Position numbers and translations under genes: made by a program. This document shows, in pieces, positions 51,218 to 59,792 of a stretch of 64,000 bases of DNA. The stretch is from Shimia_B sp039815465. Lineage in GTDB: Bacteria > Pseudomonadota > Alphaproteobacteria > Rhodobacterales > Rhodobacteraceae. Positions within the stretch are counted from its first letter, which is position 1, and each line of letters begins with the position of its first letter. The notes beneath the pieces were generated by a model. That model was not told where the DNA came from. It saw nothing but the letters and a program-made list of their open reading frames with translations, and did not search any database. The stretch is taken from NCBI GenBank assembly GCA_039815465.1, contig JBCBZG010000018.1, positions 1-64,000 on the forward strand, written 5' to 3'.

Positions 51218-51709
51218 ATGGCTGATCAAATCTCTTCGCTCGATGAGCTGAACACCATCGCCGAAGGCGCCGAAGCGCCAGAGGTCGAAGTCTCCATCAC
51301 CCGTGAGCCCGTTCGTGACGAGCTGGGCCGCTCCTACGCCACCGGTAAGCGCAAGGACGCGGTCGCCCGTGTCTGGATCAAGCCGGGCTCCGGCAAGGTC
51401 ATCGTAAACGGCAAGGACCAGGACGCCTATTTCGCGCGTCCGGTTCTGCAGCTGATCCTGCGCCAGCCGTTCCAGGTTGCGGGCGTCGAGGGTGAGTTCG
51501 ACGTGATGGCCACCGTCAAGGGCGGCGGTCTGACGGGGCAGGCGGGGGCCGTGAAGCACGGTATCTCCAAAGCGCTCCAGCTTTATGACCCCGCGCTGCG
51601 TGCCCCGCTGAAAGCCGCAGGCTTCCTGACCCGCGACAGCCGCGTGGTGGAACGTAAGAAGTTCGGTAAGGCGAAAGCACGTAAGAGCTTCCAGTTCTCC
51701 AAGCGTTAA
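51218..51709 (+). CDS. rpsI: 30S ribosomal protein S9
   Basis: This 163-residue protein has an alphaproteobacterial N-terminal extension of about 40 residues, then the S9 core (YATGKRKDAVARVWIKPGSG) and the C-terminal tail ending FQFSKR that contacts the P-site tRNA. It is co-transcribed with rplM and followed by a strong terminator. Confidence 0.96.
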   Translation: MADQISSLDELNTIAEGAEAPEVEVSITREPVRDELGRSYATGKRKDAVARVWIKPGSGKVIVNGKDQDAYFARPVLQLILRQPFQVAGVEGEFDVMATVKGGGLTGQAGAVKHGISKALQLYDPALRAPLKAAGFLTRDSRVVERKKFGKAKARKSFQFSKR

Positions 51710-51726
51710 ACGCTGCAACAGTTTGG

Positions 51727-51766
51727 AAAGGCCGCGGGGCGTGTTGCGTCCGGCGGCCTTTTCTTT
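51727..51766 (+). terminator. Terminator of the rplM-rpsI operon
   Basis: Arms AAAGGCCGC and GCGGCCTTT (9 bp) enclose a 17-base loop and are followed by TCTTTT. It lies 17 bases past the rpsI stop. Confidence 0.82.
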
Positions 51767-51790
51767 TGTGCGCATGCCGCGGTTCGACAG

Positions 51791-51820
51791 AAAAAAGGCG
51801 GCCATTCGAAAATGGCCGCC
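51791..51820 (-). terminator. Terminator of the small membrane protein gene at 51847
   Basis: On the minus strand the stem GGCGGCCATT-TTCG-AATGGCCGCC (10 bp, perfect) is followed by six T residues. It lies 26 bases past the stop of the gene at 51847-52275. Confidence 0.88.
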
Positions 51821-51846
51821 AGTCTCCTGATCCGGACGTCGAGTGG

Positions 51847-52275
51847 CTATGGTGGTGTTTGCCCGGACCAGAATTTGAACCCTGACCAGCCTTTGCGGTA
51901 GGCGGCGCCCGCGCCACCGCCGACAAGCATAAGGAGAACGAGGGGGATGAGCATAAGCGCGACGAGCAGCTCGATCATCTGAAATGACTGCGCGCCGCGG
52001 TCGCAGAAGAACAAGTTCGACGCAAAGAAAACGGCCCCAAAGCCTGCTACGACCCGGGTGCGGATGCCCACCATGATGTAGACCCCCGCCATGATGATCA
52101 GCCCTACCTGCGCATAGTGCAGCGCCGAGGGCCGATGCGAACATAGGCAAAACGGGTCCCCTTGGATACCGTGGATGGGAAGCCCGCCCAGCGTGTGGCT
52201 GAGCGCAAAAATGACGAGCGCGTTGCCTGTCACAATGCGAAAGGTGTTGTGCGCAACATAGGTGAAGGTCGGCAT
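51847..52275 (-). CDS. Small membrane protein of unknown function
   Basis: This 142-residue protein has four likely membrane helices (about residues 12-28, 53-69, 74-88 and 99-118) and cysteines in FCLCSH and FFCDRG. No family is recognised. The N terminus (PTFTYVAHNTFRIVTGNALVIFALSHTLGG) lacks a cleavage site. I chose ATG 52275 because AGGAA is six bases upstream; a longer frame adds residues with no hydrophobic character. It ends in a strong terminator of its own, so it is a single-gene transcript. Confidence 0.6.
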   Translation of the reverse strand: MPTFTYVAHNTFRIVTGNALVIFALSHTLGGLPIHGIQGDPFCLCSHRPSALHYAQVGLIIMAGVYIMVGIRTRVVAGFGAVFFASNLFFCDRGAQSFQMIELLVALMLIPLVLLMLVGGGAGAAYRKGWSGFKFWSGQTPP

Positions 52276-52489
52276 GTAAGTTCCTGTTTTATTTATTGTT
52301 GACGGAAACGTTTGACCGATACGAGACACTGCCGTGAGCGCGATTGGCGCCTGTTCAGGGTGGACCAGCGGGGGCGCATGCGTCGATAGGGAATGCTGCA
52401 ACGATGGCTTTGCGGAATTGAGTGAGGCACCAGGTTGTGTGACCGCCCGCGCATGACGCCCCTAGGCTGAACGGCGCAATGGCGTTGCC

Positions 52490-53341
52490 CTAGGGTGTGC
52501 CTGAGCCGCCGAGGAGCGCCTTCCCCATGCAGTCCTGCACCATGTCGATACCCACACGCACGAGCGGGTCGAGTTTTCGGCTGACATGGTAGCTGATCCA
52601 AATGGGGAGCGTCACACGGTCGGTGATCTCCGGGACCGGGACGAGGTCCGCGTCGGCTTCCCCCATGCTGATGGGCAGCATCATGGCGACGGGCAGCTGC
52701 TTGGCCAGGGACATGGCAAGCGCCAAGCTTTCGATCCAAATCCGCGGGCTGTCTTCGAAATGGTCGCGTAGGGGGCGCTCGGCGGTGTGTTTGCTGGCGC
52801 CGTAGCCGATGGACACCCAGCTGCTGGCGGTCTCGGCATAGGAGCTATGCGCATAGGCGCCGAGGTTGAGCGCGCCAATGCGCTGGCGTACCAGGCGTCC
52901 CTCCTCGGGTTCGTTGAAGCCGACGACGAGGTCGGTTTCGGCATAGGCCAAGCTGCGGGGTTTCACCGAGAGGTCAAATCGTAATTCTGGGTGCGCCTGG
53001 GCAAAGCATGGCAGGGTTTTTAGGCCGCTAATCTCCATCAGGCTGTGGTCGCAGGTCAGCCGCAGCACGGAGCCGGGCACGGGCCCTTGGTTGGAGCTTG
53101 CCTCCAAGCCCGTCAGTTGCCGTTCGGTCCGTTCGGCGATGGAGATCAGATTGCGGCACGTCTCCGTAGGTTCCCACGCTTTATCGAGGCGCAAAAATAG
53201 GGTTTCCCCCATGGTTTCGGTCAACCGCTCGATCCGCCGGGAGACCGTCGCGACGTTCGTGCGCAGCGCGTGCGCCGCGCCGCTCATGGTGGAATGCCGA
53301 TACAAGGCTAAACAAAAACGCAGATCGTCCCAGTGTTGCAT
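52490..53341 (-). CDS. LysR-family transcriptional regulator
   Basis: This 283-residue protein has the N-terminal winged helix (about residues 3-62, DLRFCLALYRHSTMSGAAHALRTNVATVSRRIERL) and a periplasmic-binding-like effector domain (about 90-280). The helix-turn-helix is typical of LysR. It is divergent from the polyamine-type ABC operon by 209 bases, so it could regulate it. The effector is unknown. Confidence 0.85.
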   Translation of the reverse strand: MQHWDDLRFCLALYRHSTMSGAAHALRTNVATVSRRIERLTETMGETLFLRLDKAWEPTETCRNLISIAERTERQLTGLEASSNQGPVPGSVLRLTCDHSLMEISGLKTLPCFAQAHPELRFDLSVKPRSLAYAETDLVVGFNEPEEGRLVRQRIGALNLGAYAHSSYAETASSWVSIGYGASKHTAERPLRDHFEDSPRIWIESLALAMSLAKQLPVAMMLPISMGEADADLVPVPEITDRVTLPIWISYHVSRKLDPLVRVGIDMVQDCMGKALLGGSGTP

Positions 53342-53550
53342 ATCCTGCCCCTACATGTGTCTGCCGGGGGTCAACATGCCCCCAATACAACGGGAACGCC
53401 CAGCACCTTGTCGCGAAAAAGCAGGTTTGCACAAATGTTGATAGGTCACCGACCGGTAGATGCCGCTTTCATAGGAGGGGGTGGACTCGCCTTTCGCATA
53501 GCGGGTGATTTTGGTTGCATTTGGAGGGTGCAGTTGGTTCGATCTGCGTC

Positions 53551-54426
53551 ATGGGTGTGGCGCAAAAGTTTGATCGGTCGGCGCGCAGCGGCGCGTTGCT
53601 TGTGGCGCCGCCGTTCCTTTATGCCATTGCCCTGCTTGCCGTTCCGCTGGCGGCCATCGTCATGTTCAGTTTTTGGACGCAGAACTATCTGACGCTGGAA
53701 ACAGACCCGACGCTCGCCAATTATCGGGAGGCTTGGACGGAGCCGCTTTATGGGTTGCTGCTCCAGCGGTCGCTCATCATCTCGGGCGCGGTGACGTTTG
53801 CGACGGTCGTGTTGGCCTTTCCCATGGCCTATTACGTGAGCTTTTATGTGAAGCCGGAGCGGAAGTCGCTGTGGCTGTTTTTGATCACGATCCCGTTTTG
53901 GACGAGCTACTTGATCCGCGTGTTCCTGTGGAAGGTGATTTTGGGCTTTAACGGGGTGCTCAATAGCGGGCTCTTGGGCCTTGGGCTGATCGATGAGCCG
54001 CTGACGTTTATCCTCTATAACGCCAATGCCGTCGTGATCACGCTGGCCCACGCGTTCGCGCCATTTGCTATCTTGCCGATCTTTGTCGCGCTGGAGCGCA
54101 TAGATCGCTCGCTGATCGAGGCTGCGCGCGACCTCGGCGAAAGCCGTCTGATGACGTTCTGGCGGGTGACGCTGCCGCTGGCGATGCCCGGTGTGGTGGC
54201 GGCAGTGCTGATCGTCTTTATCCCCACCATTGGCGATTACGTCACACCGCGCCTGGTGGGCGGGCCCAACGGGCTGATGATTGCCAATATGATCCAGACG
54301 CAGTTCCTCAAGCTCAACAACGCGCCCATGGGGGCGGCGCTCGCTGTGATTGCGATGCTGAGCGTGTCGGTGATCGCGCTGCTTTTTGTGTGGGCCAACC
54401 GCAAGTTCCTGAGGGTCAAGCAATGA
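53551..54426 (+). CDS. ABC transporter permease, polyamine type (PotB-like)
   Basis: This 291-residue membrane protein has six helices and the coupling loop EAARDLGESRLMTFWRVTLPLA (about residue 190), as in PotB permeases of spermidine/putrescine importers. The segment VPLAAIVMFSFWTQNYLT near the N terminus is also typical. I chose ATG 53551. Its stop overlaps the next permease start (ATGA). No substrate-binding-protein gene lies nearby. Confidence 0.85.
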   Translation: MGVAQKFDRSARSGALLVAPPFLYAIALLAVPLAAIVMFSFWTQNYLTLETDPTLANYREAWTEPLYGLLLQRSLIISGAVTFATVVLAFPMAYYVSFYVKPERKSLWLFLITIPFWTSYLIRVFLWKVILGFNGVLNSGLLGLGLIDEPLTFILYNANAVVITLAHAFAPFAILPIFVALERIDRSLIEAARDLGESRLMTFWRVTLPLAMPGVVAAVLIVFIPTIGDYVTPRLVGGPNGLMIANMIQTQFLKLNNAPMGAALAVIAMLSVSVIALLFVWANRKFLRVKQ

Positions 54427-55223
54427 GCCTGCGTGTCTATGCCATTGCGTATCTCGTGTTCCTTTACGCGCCGATCCTTTTGCTGCCGCTCTTTGCGTTC
54501 AACGATTCCACAATCATCGCCTTCCCGCTCAAGGGGTTCACGTTTGGCTGGTTTGTGGAGCTGTGGGAGACGCAAGCGCTGCATGATGCGGTGAAGAATT
54601 CGCTGACGATTGCGGTGCTGACGGCTGTGTTTTCGACCCTTTTGGGGATTTGCGCGGCGCGGGCGTCGGCGAAGTATCAGTTCCCATTCAAGGGCGCGAT
54701 CATGGGGTTGATCATGGTGCCGCTTGTCCTGCCGGAGATCATCGTGGGGGTCTCTCTGCTGGTTGTCGTGGTGCAGATCCTGGACTGGAACCTGAGCATG
54801 TGGACGGTTGTGTTTGCCCATGTATTGATCTGCACGCCCTTTTCCATCGCGATCCTGAACGGGGCGTTTCAGAACATGGACACGTCGTTGGAGGAGGCCG
54901 CGCAGGATCTGGGGGAGACGCCCCTGTCGACGTTTCGGCTGGTGACGCTGCCGCTGGTGGCGCCGGGCATCATCTCCTCCCTCCTGATTTCGTTCACGAT
55001 CAGTTTGGATGAGTTCATCATCGCGTTCTTTTTGACGGGCTCGGAGCCTACGATGCCGGTCTATATCTGGGGGCTCCTGCGGTTCCCGCAAAAGCTGCCG
55101 GCGGTGATGGCGCTGGGGACAATCCTGGTGGTGTTGTCGATCGTGCTCTTGGTCGTCGCTGAATACTTCCGCCGCCGCGGCCTCGCGCGGGCGGGGCTGA
55201 AAGACAAAGGAGGCTTTCTGTGA
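54423..55223 (+). CDS. ABC transporter permease, polyamine type (PotC-like)
   Basis: This 266-residue membrane protein matches PotC: six helices, the start YAIAYLVFLYAPILLLPLFAFNDS, the coupling loop EEAAQDLGETPLSTFRLVTLP (about residue 160) and SFTISLDEFIIAFFLTGSE. It partners with the PotB-like protein. Its start overlaps the upstream stop and its stop overlaps the ATPase start (GTGA), so the three are tightly coupled. Confidence 0.86.
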   Translation: MSLRVYAIAYLVFLYAPILLLPLFAFNDSTIIAFPLKGFTFGWFVELWETQALHDAVKNSLTIAVLTAVFSTLLGICAARASAKYQFPFKGAIMGLIMVPLVLPEIIVGVSLLVVVVQILDWNLSMWTVVFAHVLICTPFSIAILNGAFQNMDTSLEEAAQDLGETPLSTFRLVTLPLVAPGIISSLLISFTISLDEFIIAFFLTGSEPTMPVYIWGLLRFPQKLPAVMALGTILVVLSIVLLVVAEYFRRRGLARAGLKDKGGFL

Positions 55224-56308
55224 CAAAGCCCATTATCGAGCTCTCAGGCGTTGAGAAGTATTACGGCGATTACCATGCGCTGCGGGACATCTCTTTGAAC
55301 ATCGCGGAGGGGGAGTTTTTCTCGCTTCTGGGACCGTCGGGCTGCGGGAAGACGACGCTGCTCCGCGCGATTGCGGGGTTTGAGGATGTAAGCGCAGGGG
55401 GGCTGCACCTGGGCGGGGCCGATATGGCGGGGGTGCCGCCCAATAAGCGGCCCACGAATATGGTGTTCCAGAGCTATGCAATCTTCCCCCATCTCAATGT
55501 GGCAGAAAATGTGGCCTTTGGCCTACGCAAGCGCGGCCTGAGCGCGGCGGAGCGGGACGCAAAGGTCGTGGAGGCGCTGGAGATGGTGGGGCTCGGCGGG
55601 TATGGCGCGCGGGCGGCCCATGCGCTGTCGGGCGGGCAACGCCAGCGGGTGGCGCTGGCGCGGGCGCTGGTGCTCCAACCTAAGGTGCTGTTGCTCGATG
55701 AGCCGCTCTCGGCGCTGGACAAAAAGATGCGCGAGCAGATGCAGGGGGAGCTGCGGCGGCTGCAGCGGCAGGTGGGGATCACGTTTATCCTGGTGACCCA
55801 TGATCAGGAGGAAGCGCTGATCATGTCCGACCGCATCGCGGTGATGTTTGAGGGGCGGATTGCGCAGGTGGCCGCGCCGCAAGAGCTCTACCGGCGACCA
55901 AAGACCCGGCAGGTGGCCGATTTTATCGGGGTGATGAACTTTTTGCCCGCCCAGGCGCGGGTGGTGGGCGACGCCACGGAGGTGGAGATCGCCGGGCTGG
56001 GGGCAGCCACGCTGCAACCCGATCAGTGCCCCGGCGGGCCAGTGTCCGGGGCCGCGCAGGTGGGGATCAGGCCCGAGCTTTTGACACTGCTCTACGACGC
56101 GCCCGCGCCGGGGATGAGCGTGGCGGAGGGCGAGGTGGTGGAGCAGTCCTACTACGGCGACATGACCTATTACGACGTGGCGCTGCCGGGCGTGCCCGAG
56201 CCGCTGACGCTATCGATGAAAAACACCGTTGGCCGCCCGGTGCTGGACCGTGGCGCCAAGGCGCAGGTCGCCTGGGACGCCCGGGCCTTGGTGCTACTCT
56301 CGGACTAG
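55220..56308 (+). CDS. ABC transporter ATP-binding protein, polyamine type (PotA-like)
   Basis: This 362-residue ATPase has Walker A GPSGCGKTT (about residue 39), the Q-loop, the signature LSGGQRQRVALARAL (about 135), Walker B VLLLDEPLSALD (about 157) and the H-loop THDQEEAL. A C-terminal TOBE domain (about 280-360) marks the PotA/MalK group. It powers the two permeases upstream. The start is GTG, overlapping the PotC stop. Two AT-rich palindromes follow the stop. Confidence 0.9.
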   Translation: MTKPIIELSGVEKYYGDYHALRDISLNIAEGEFFSLLGPSGCGKTTLLRAIAGFEDVSAGGLHLGGADMAGVPPNKRPTNMVFQSYAIFPHLNVAENVAFGLRKRGLSAAERDAKVVEALEMVGLGGYGARAAHALSGGQRQRVALARALVLQPKVLLLDEPLSALDKKMREQMQGELRRLQRQVGITFILVTHDQEEALIMSDRIAVMFEGRIAQVAAPQELYRRPKTRQVADFIGVMNFLPAQARVVGDATEVEIAGLGAATLQPDQCPGGPVSGAAQVGIRPELLTLLYDAPAPGMSVAEGEVVEQSYYGDMTYYDVALPGVPEPLTLSMKNTVGRPVLDRGAKAQVAWDARALVLLSD

Positions 56309-56312
56309 GGCG

Positions 56313-56359
56313 CCGATTTCTTTCAAAGAAATCGGTCCGAAATCTTTGTAAGATTTCGG
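56313..56359. terminator. Pair of perfect AT-rich palindromes between convergent genes
   Basis: The first has arms CCGATTTCTTT and AAAGAAATCGG around a single C (56313-56335). The second has arms CCGAAATCTT and AAGATTTCGG around TGT (56337-56359). They fill the whole gap between the ATPase stop at 56308 and the TetR stop at 56361, so they probably terminate both transcripts. Confidence 0.65.
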
Positions 56360-56360
56360 C

Positions 56361-56984
56361 TCACCGGTCCTGATCGGCGGGGATGAGACCGAGGCCGCGC
56401 AGGTAGATGCCGATCCCAGTTTCCAACAGGTCCTCGGGCGGGAACGGGCTTTTGGTGCCGGGCGAACCGCGGGCGTAAAGTTCCACCACGCCGTGGCTCA
56501 TAGCCCACACATGGGCCGAAAACATCTGCGGCGGTGGGCGTTTTTCGGGTGGGATATGTTGCGACAGCTCAGCCGCGGAGCGTTCGAGGACGCCCGTTGC
56601 CCGCGCGGACGCCGCGGCGAGTTCGGGCGTGCGCTGCATCGAGATCCCGCTTTCAAACATGGCCACGTAGTGGCCCGGGAACTTGCGCGCAAAGGCCAGG
56701 TAGGCGCGGCCTACCGTCTCGAACGACGCAAGCGCGGACGGCTGCCCCTTTTCATAGGCGTGTTCCATCAGGTCGGCAAAGATCACAAAGCCCTGGCGTG
56801 CGGCTTCTGCAATGAGGTCATCGCGGCCTTCGAAGTGGCGATAGACGGCCGCGGGCGTCACGCCCGCGCTTTTGGCGGCCTCCGACAGGGTAAAGCCGGT
56901 GGGACCTTTTTCCTCCGTCAGGCGCAGGGCTGCGTCGACGAGGGCCTGGCGCAGGTTGCCGTGGTGATAGCCGCGTTTAGGCAT
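56361..56984 (-). CDS. TetR-family transcriptional regulator
   Basis: This 207-residue protein has a TetR helix-turn-helix (about residues 8-55, LVDAALRLTEEKGPTGFTLSEAAKSAGVTPAAVYRHF) and an all-helical ligand domain with a C-terminal WHG-like region (SHGVVELY). I chose ATG 56984, which overlaps the ppk2 stop by eight bases and matches the family start PKRGYHHG. Being co-transcribed with ppk2, it may regulate it, which would link the regulator to polyphosphate use; this is inferred from position. Confidence 0.82.
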   Translation of the reverse strand: MPKRGYHHGNLRQALVDAALRLTEEKGPTGFTLSEAAKSAGVTPAAVYRHFEGRDDLIAEAARQGFVIFADLMEHAYEKGQPSALASFETVGRAYLAFARKFPGHYVAMFESGISMQRTPELAAASARATGVLERSAAELSQHIPPEKRPPPQMFSAHVWAMSHGVVELYARGSPGTKSPFPPEDLLETGIGIYLRGLGLIPADQDR

Positions 56985-57843
56985 GCCAGAGGTCGATCCC
57001 TCCGGCGACTTGAGCGTCGGCGGTCCCAAGAGCCGCGTCATCGCGCCCGGCGTAGTCGAAGCGCGTCAGCACGGACCGGATCGCTGCCAGCCGCGCGCGG
57101 CGTTTGTCGTCGGAGCGGACGATGGTCCAGGGGCAGGGGCTGTCGGTGCGCGTGAGTGTCTCGCCAATGGCGTCGGTATACGCGTCCCAGCGGTTCAGCC
57201 CCTCCACATCGATCCAGCTGAGTTTCCACTGTTTGAGCGGGTCAGCCTCCCGGTCGAGGAAGCGTTTGAGCTGTGTGGCGCGCCCGACGTTGAGCCAAAG
57301 TTTGATCAGGTGGAGCCCGTCGCCGGTGAGCATGTCCTCGAACGGGCCCACCTGCGAAAACCACTGTGCGCGTTGGGCGGGCGTGCAGAACTCAAACACG
57401 TGTTCGACGACGCCGCGGTTGTACCAGGAGCGGTCGAAGAACACGATTTCGCCCGCGGCGGGGAGCTGGGCGATGTAGCGCTGGAAGTACCAGCTAGCGG
57501 CCTCCCGGTCTGAGGGTTTCGACAGGGCCACCACGCGCGCGGATCGCGGATTCAGGTTCTCGCGGAAGCGTTTGATCGCGCCGCCCTTACCCGCGGCGTC
57601 GCGGCCTTCGAACACGATGGCCACGCGTTGACCGGTGTCTTTGACCCAGGCCAGGAATTTGACGAGCTCGATCTGGAGCGCGCTGTAGGCGGCCTCGTAC
57701 TCCTTGCGGCCCATGCGTTTGGCGTAGGGGTAGCTGGGTTCCAGGATCGCGCCTTTGCGGGCGTCCTGGATCGCCGCGCGCACAGACTGCGGGGCGTGAT
57801 CCTCGAAATAGCGTGTGATGCCTGCGTCGAACGGTTTTGCCAT
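56977..57843 (-). CDS. ppk2: Polyphosphate kinase 2
   Basis: This 288-residue kinase has Walker A GRDAAGKGG (about residue 80), FFDRSWYNRG (Walker B with catalytic Asp and Arg, about 134-143) and the lid segment with LKQWKLSWIDVEGLNRWD. This is the single-domain class I type PPK2, which converts nucleoside diphosphates to triphosphates with polyphosphate. Cytoplasmic. It overlaps the downstream TetR gene. Confidence 0.92.
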   Translation of the reverse strand: MAKPFDAGITRYFEDHAPQSVRAAIQDARKGAILEPSYPYAKRMGRKEYEAAYSALQIELVKFLAWVKDTGQRVAIVFEGRDAAGKGGAIKRFRENLNPRSARVVALSKPSDREAASWYFQRYIAQLPAAGEIVFFDRSWYNRGVVEHVFEFCTPAQRAQWFSQVGPFEDMLTGDGLHLIKLWLNVGRATQLKRFLDREADPLKQWKLSWIDVEGLNRWDAYTDAIGETLTRTDSPCPWTIVRSDDKRRARLAAIRSVLTRFDYAGRDDAALGTADAQVAGGIDLWHA

Positions 57844-57887
57844 GTGATTTTCTCCCGCCGTTTGCGGAATATGGGCGCGCGGGGCGC

Positions 57888-58859
57888 TTAGCGCAATCCG
57901 GCGCGGGTCGCAGCGCGATCAATGGCGGCGAGTGTGGCGTCTGGGTCCACGTGGTGGGGCATATGGCCCACGCCTTCGAGCACGGTCAGGTTTGCGCCCG
58001 GCACCTGGGTCGACAGCGGGACGGAGTGGACCGTGAGCGGCACGATCGTGTCCGCGTCCCCGTGGATAATTTCGAGCGGCACATCGATGGCGCCATAGCC
58101 CGGGACCATGTCGATGATGTGGGGTTTGAGCCCGTGGACCTGTCGCCCATTGGCGCGCAGCGGTTCGCGCCGCGCGGTCATGCGGGGGCCGAAGTGGTCG
58201 GCGTAGCCCGCGGGCGGGTCTTGCGGGGCAAAGGTGCCTGCCACGCTCGCGTCGATATAGCTTTGGGGCACAAAGGCCACCGCGAGCGCATTGAGCAGCG
58301 CGCCACCGATGGGAGAGGCTGTGATGTTGTAAAACTGGCCGACGCCGCCCTCCCATTCATTGGACACGCCTGCGAGCATCACGATGCCGCTTAGGTTTTC
58401 GGGTCGCTCCAGGGCCCAGGCCATGGCGACGGCGCCGCCGAAGGAATGGCCCACGACGATCGGGGCGTCGGCGCCAAGCGCGGCGGCGGTTGCTTGTAAC
58501 AGGCGCGCCTGGTCCTGCGGGCTTTCGGCGTCGCGCGACCAGATGGAATAGCCTGGCTTGCGGCCTGACCATCCCTGGCCGGGGCGGTCGATGGCGATGA
58601 CGCGGTAGGTCGGGGCGAGTTGGTCCATGAGCGCAAAGGTGAAATCCCGGCTCGACCCGCCTGCGCCGTGGATCAGCACCACGTCGGGCCCGTCGCCGCG
58701 CACCACGGCGTGCATGCGCACGCCGTCTGCCATGACGAATTGCCCTTCTGGCGGGTAGGCGGCTTCGGCCGCGCGCTCATTGGCGGCGGCGATGGCGCGC
58801 ACGCCGAGCACACCGGCACCGGCGAGAAGCGCGAGGAGGATCAGTGTCTTAACGGCCAA
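57888..58859 (-). CDS. Alpha/beta hydrolase
   Basis: This 323-residue protein has an N-terminal hydrophobic segment (LILLALLAGAGVLGV) that may anchor or export it, the oxyanion-hole motif HGAGGSSRD (about residue 64) and the nucleophile elbow GHSFGG (about residue 138). The catalytic His lies in GVGHMPHH (about residue 304) and the acid in HGDADT (about 275). The substrate is unknown. The start is TTG at 58859, overlapping the last 11 bases of metA, so the two genes are coupled. Confidence 0.8.
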   Translation of the reverse strand: MAVKTLILLALLAGAGVLGVRAIAAANERAAEAAYPPEGQFVMADGVRMHAVVRGDGPDVVLIHGAGGSSRDFTFALMDQLAPTYRVIAIDRPGQGWSGRKPGYSIWSRDAESPQDQARLLQATAAALGADAPIVVGHSFGGAVAMAWALERPENLSGIVMLAGVSNEWEGGVGQFYNITASPIGGALLNALAVAFVPQSYIDASVAGTFAPQDPPAGYADHFGPRMTARREPLRANGRQVHGLKPHIIDMVPGYGAIDVPLEIIHGDADTIVPLTVHSVPLSTQVPGANLTVLEGVGHMPHHVDPDATLAAIDRAATRAGLR

Positions 58860-59763
58860 TTTTGCTCATATCGAATGGCGTGGTCTGGTAGATTTGGTTC
58901 AACCAGTTGCCATATAGGAGATGTGCGTGGCTGCGCCAGCGGTTCTGGGGATGTGCCGTTGGGTCATCCCCGGGATAATAGTTCCCGGGCACGTTGATCG
59001 GCTTACCCGAGGCCACGTCGCGGTCATATTCCTGCTTGAGCGTCCCGCTGTCGTATTCAAAGTGGTTGAGGATATAGAGCGCGTTGTGCGCGGCATCCTC
59101 GATCAGGCAGGGGCCAGTTTCGTCGGAGCCGAGGAGCACGGTCAGACCCGCGTCTTCGACCTCATGGGTGCGGTTTTCGGTCCAGCGGCTCACGGGTACG
59201 ACACAGTCATCTGAGAACCCCCGCAGAAACGGAGAGGCGGGCGCGAGGTTGGCATGGCGGAAGCAGCCGAATGCCTTTTTCGGCAGGATATGCTTTGGGA
59301 CCCGGTGGAAATGCCACATCATCGCCATCCCCCCCCAGCAGACGCCAAAGGTGGACTGCACGTTGGTCTGGGTCCAATCCATCACCTCGCGCAGCTCGTC
59401 CCAATAGGTCACATCCTCGAAATCGAGATGCTCGATCGGGGCGCCGGTGATGATGAGCCCATCGAACCGCTCGCCTTTGACCTCCTGAAAGGGGCGGTAG
59501 AACGCCTCCATATGTTCGGCGGCGGTGTTCTTGGTCTTGTGCTCGCTCATGCGGATCAGGTGGAATTCGATCTGGAGCGGCGTGGCGCCAATGAGACGGG
59601 CGAACTGCGTTTCCGTCTGGATCTTTTTCGGCATGAGGTTGAGGAGCGCGATGCGCAGCGGGCGGATGTCCTGACGCGCGGCTTCGCCTTCGTCCATGAC
59701 CATGACGCCCTCGTTGGTGAGGACGTTATAAGCGGGCAGGTCGGACGGCAGCTTGATCGGCAT
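58849..59763 (-). CDS. metA: Homoserine O-acyltransferase (MetA family)
   Basis: This 304-residue protein matches MetA: IALLNLMPKKIQTETQFARLIG near residue 40, the catalytic cysteine in FGVCWGG (about residue 142) and HFEYDSGTLKQEYDRD near the end with the catalytic His and Glu. It activates homoserine with a succinyl or acetyl group for methionine synthesis; which acyl donor is used cannot be safely told. No SAM riboswitch is present upstream, as the gap to the previous gene is only 29 bases. Confidence 0.92.
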   Translation of the reverse strand: MPIKLPSDLPAYNVLTNEGVMVMDEGEAARQDIRPLRIALLNLMPKKIQTETQFARLIGATPLQIEFHLIRMSEHKTKNTAAEHMEAFYRPFQEVKGERFDGLIITGAPIEHLDFEDVTYWDELREVMDWTQTNVQSTFGVCWGGMAMMWHFHRVPKHILPKKAFGCFRHANLAPASPFLRGFSDDCVVPVSRWTENRTHEVEDAGLTVLLGSDETGPCLIEDAAHNALYILNHFEYDSGTLKQEYDRDVASGKPINVPGNYYPGDDPTAHPQNRWRSHAHLLYGNWLNQIYQTTPFDMSKIGR

Positions 59764-59792
59764 GGGGGCTCTCGCTGTGGTGGAGCGACGGT

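Noticed and set aside
59764..59792. A SAM-II riboswitch expected upstream of metA in alphaproteobacteria.
   Set aside because: Only 29 bases separate metA from the preceding gene, too few for the riboswitch, and the pseudoknot sequence is not present.
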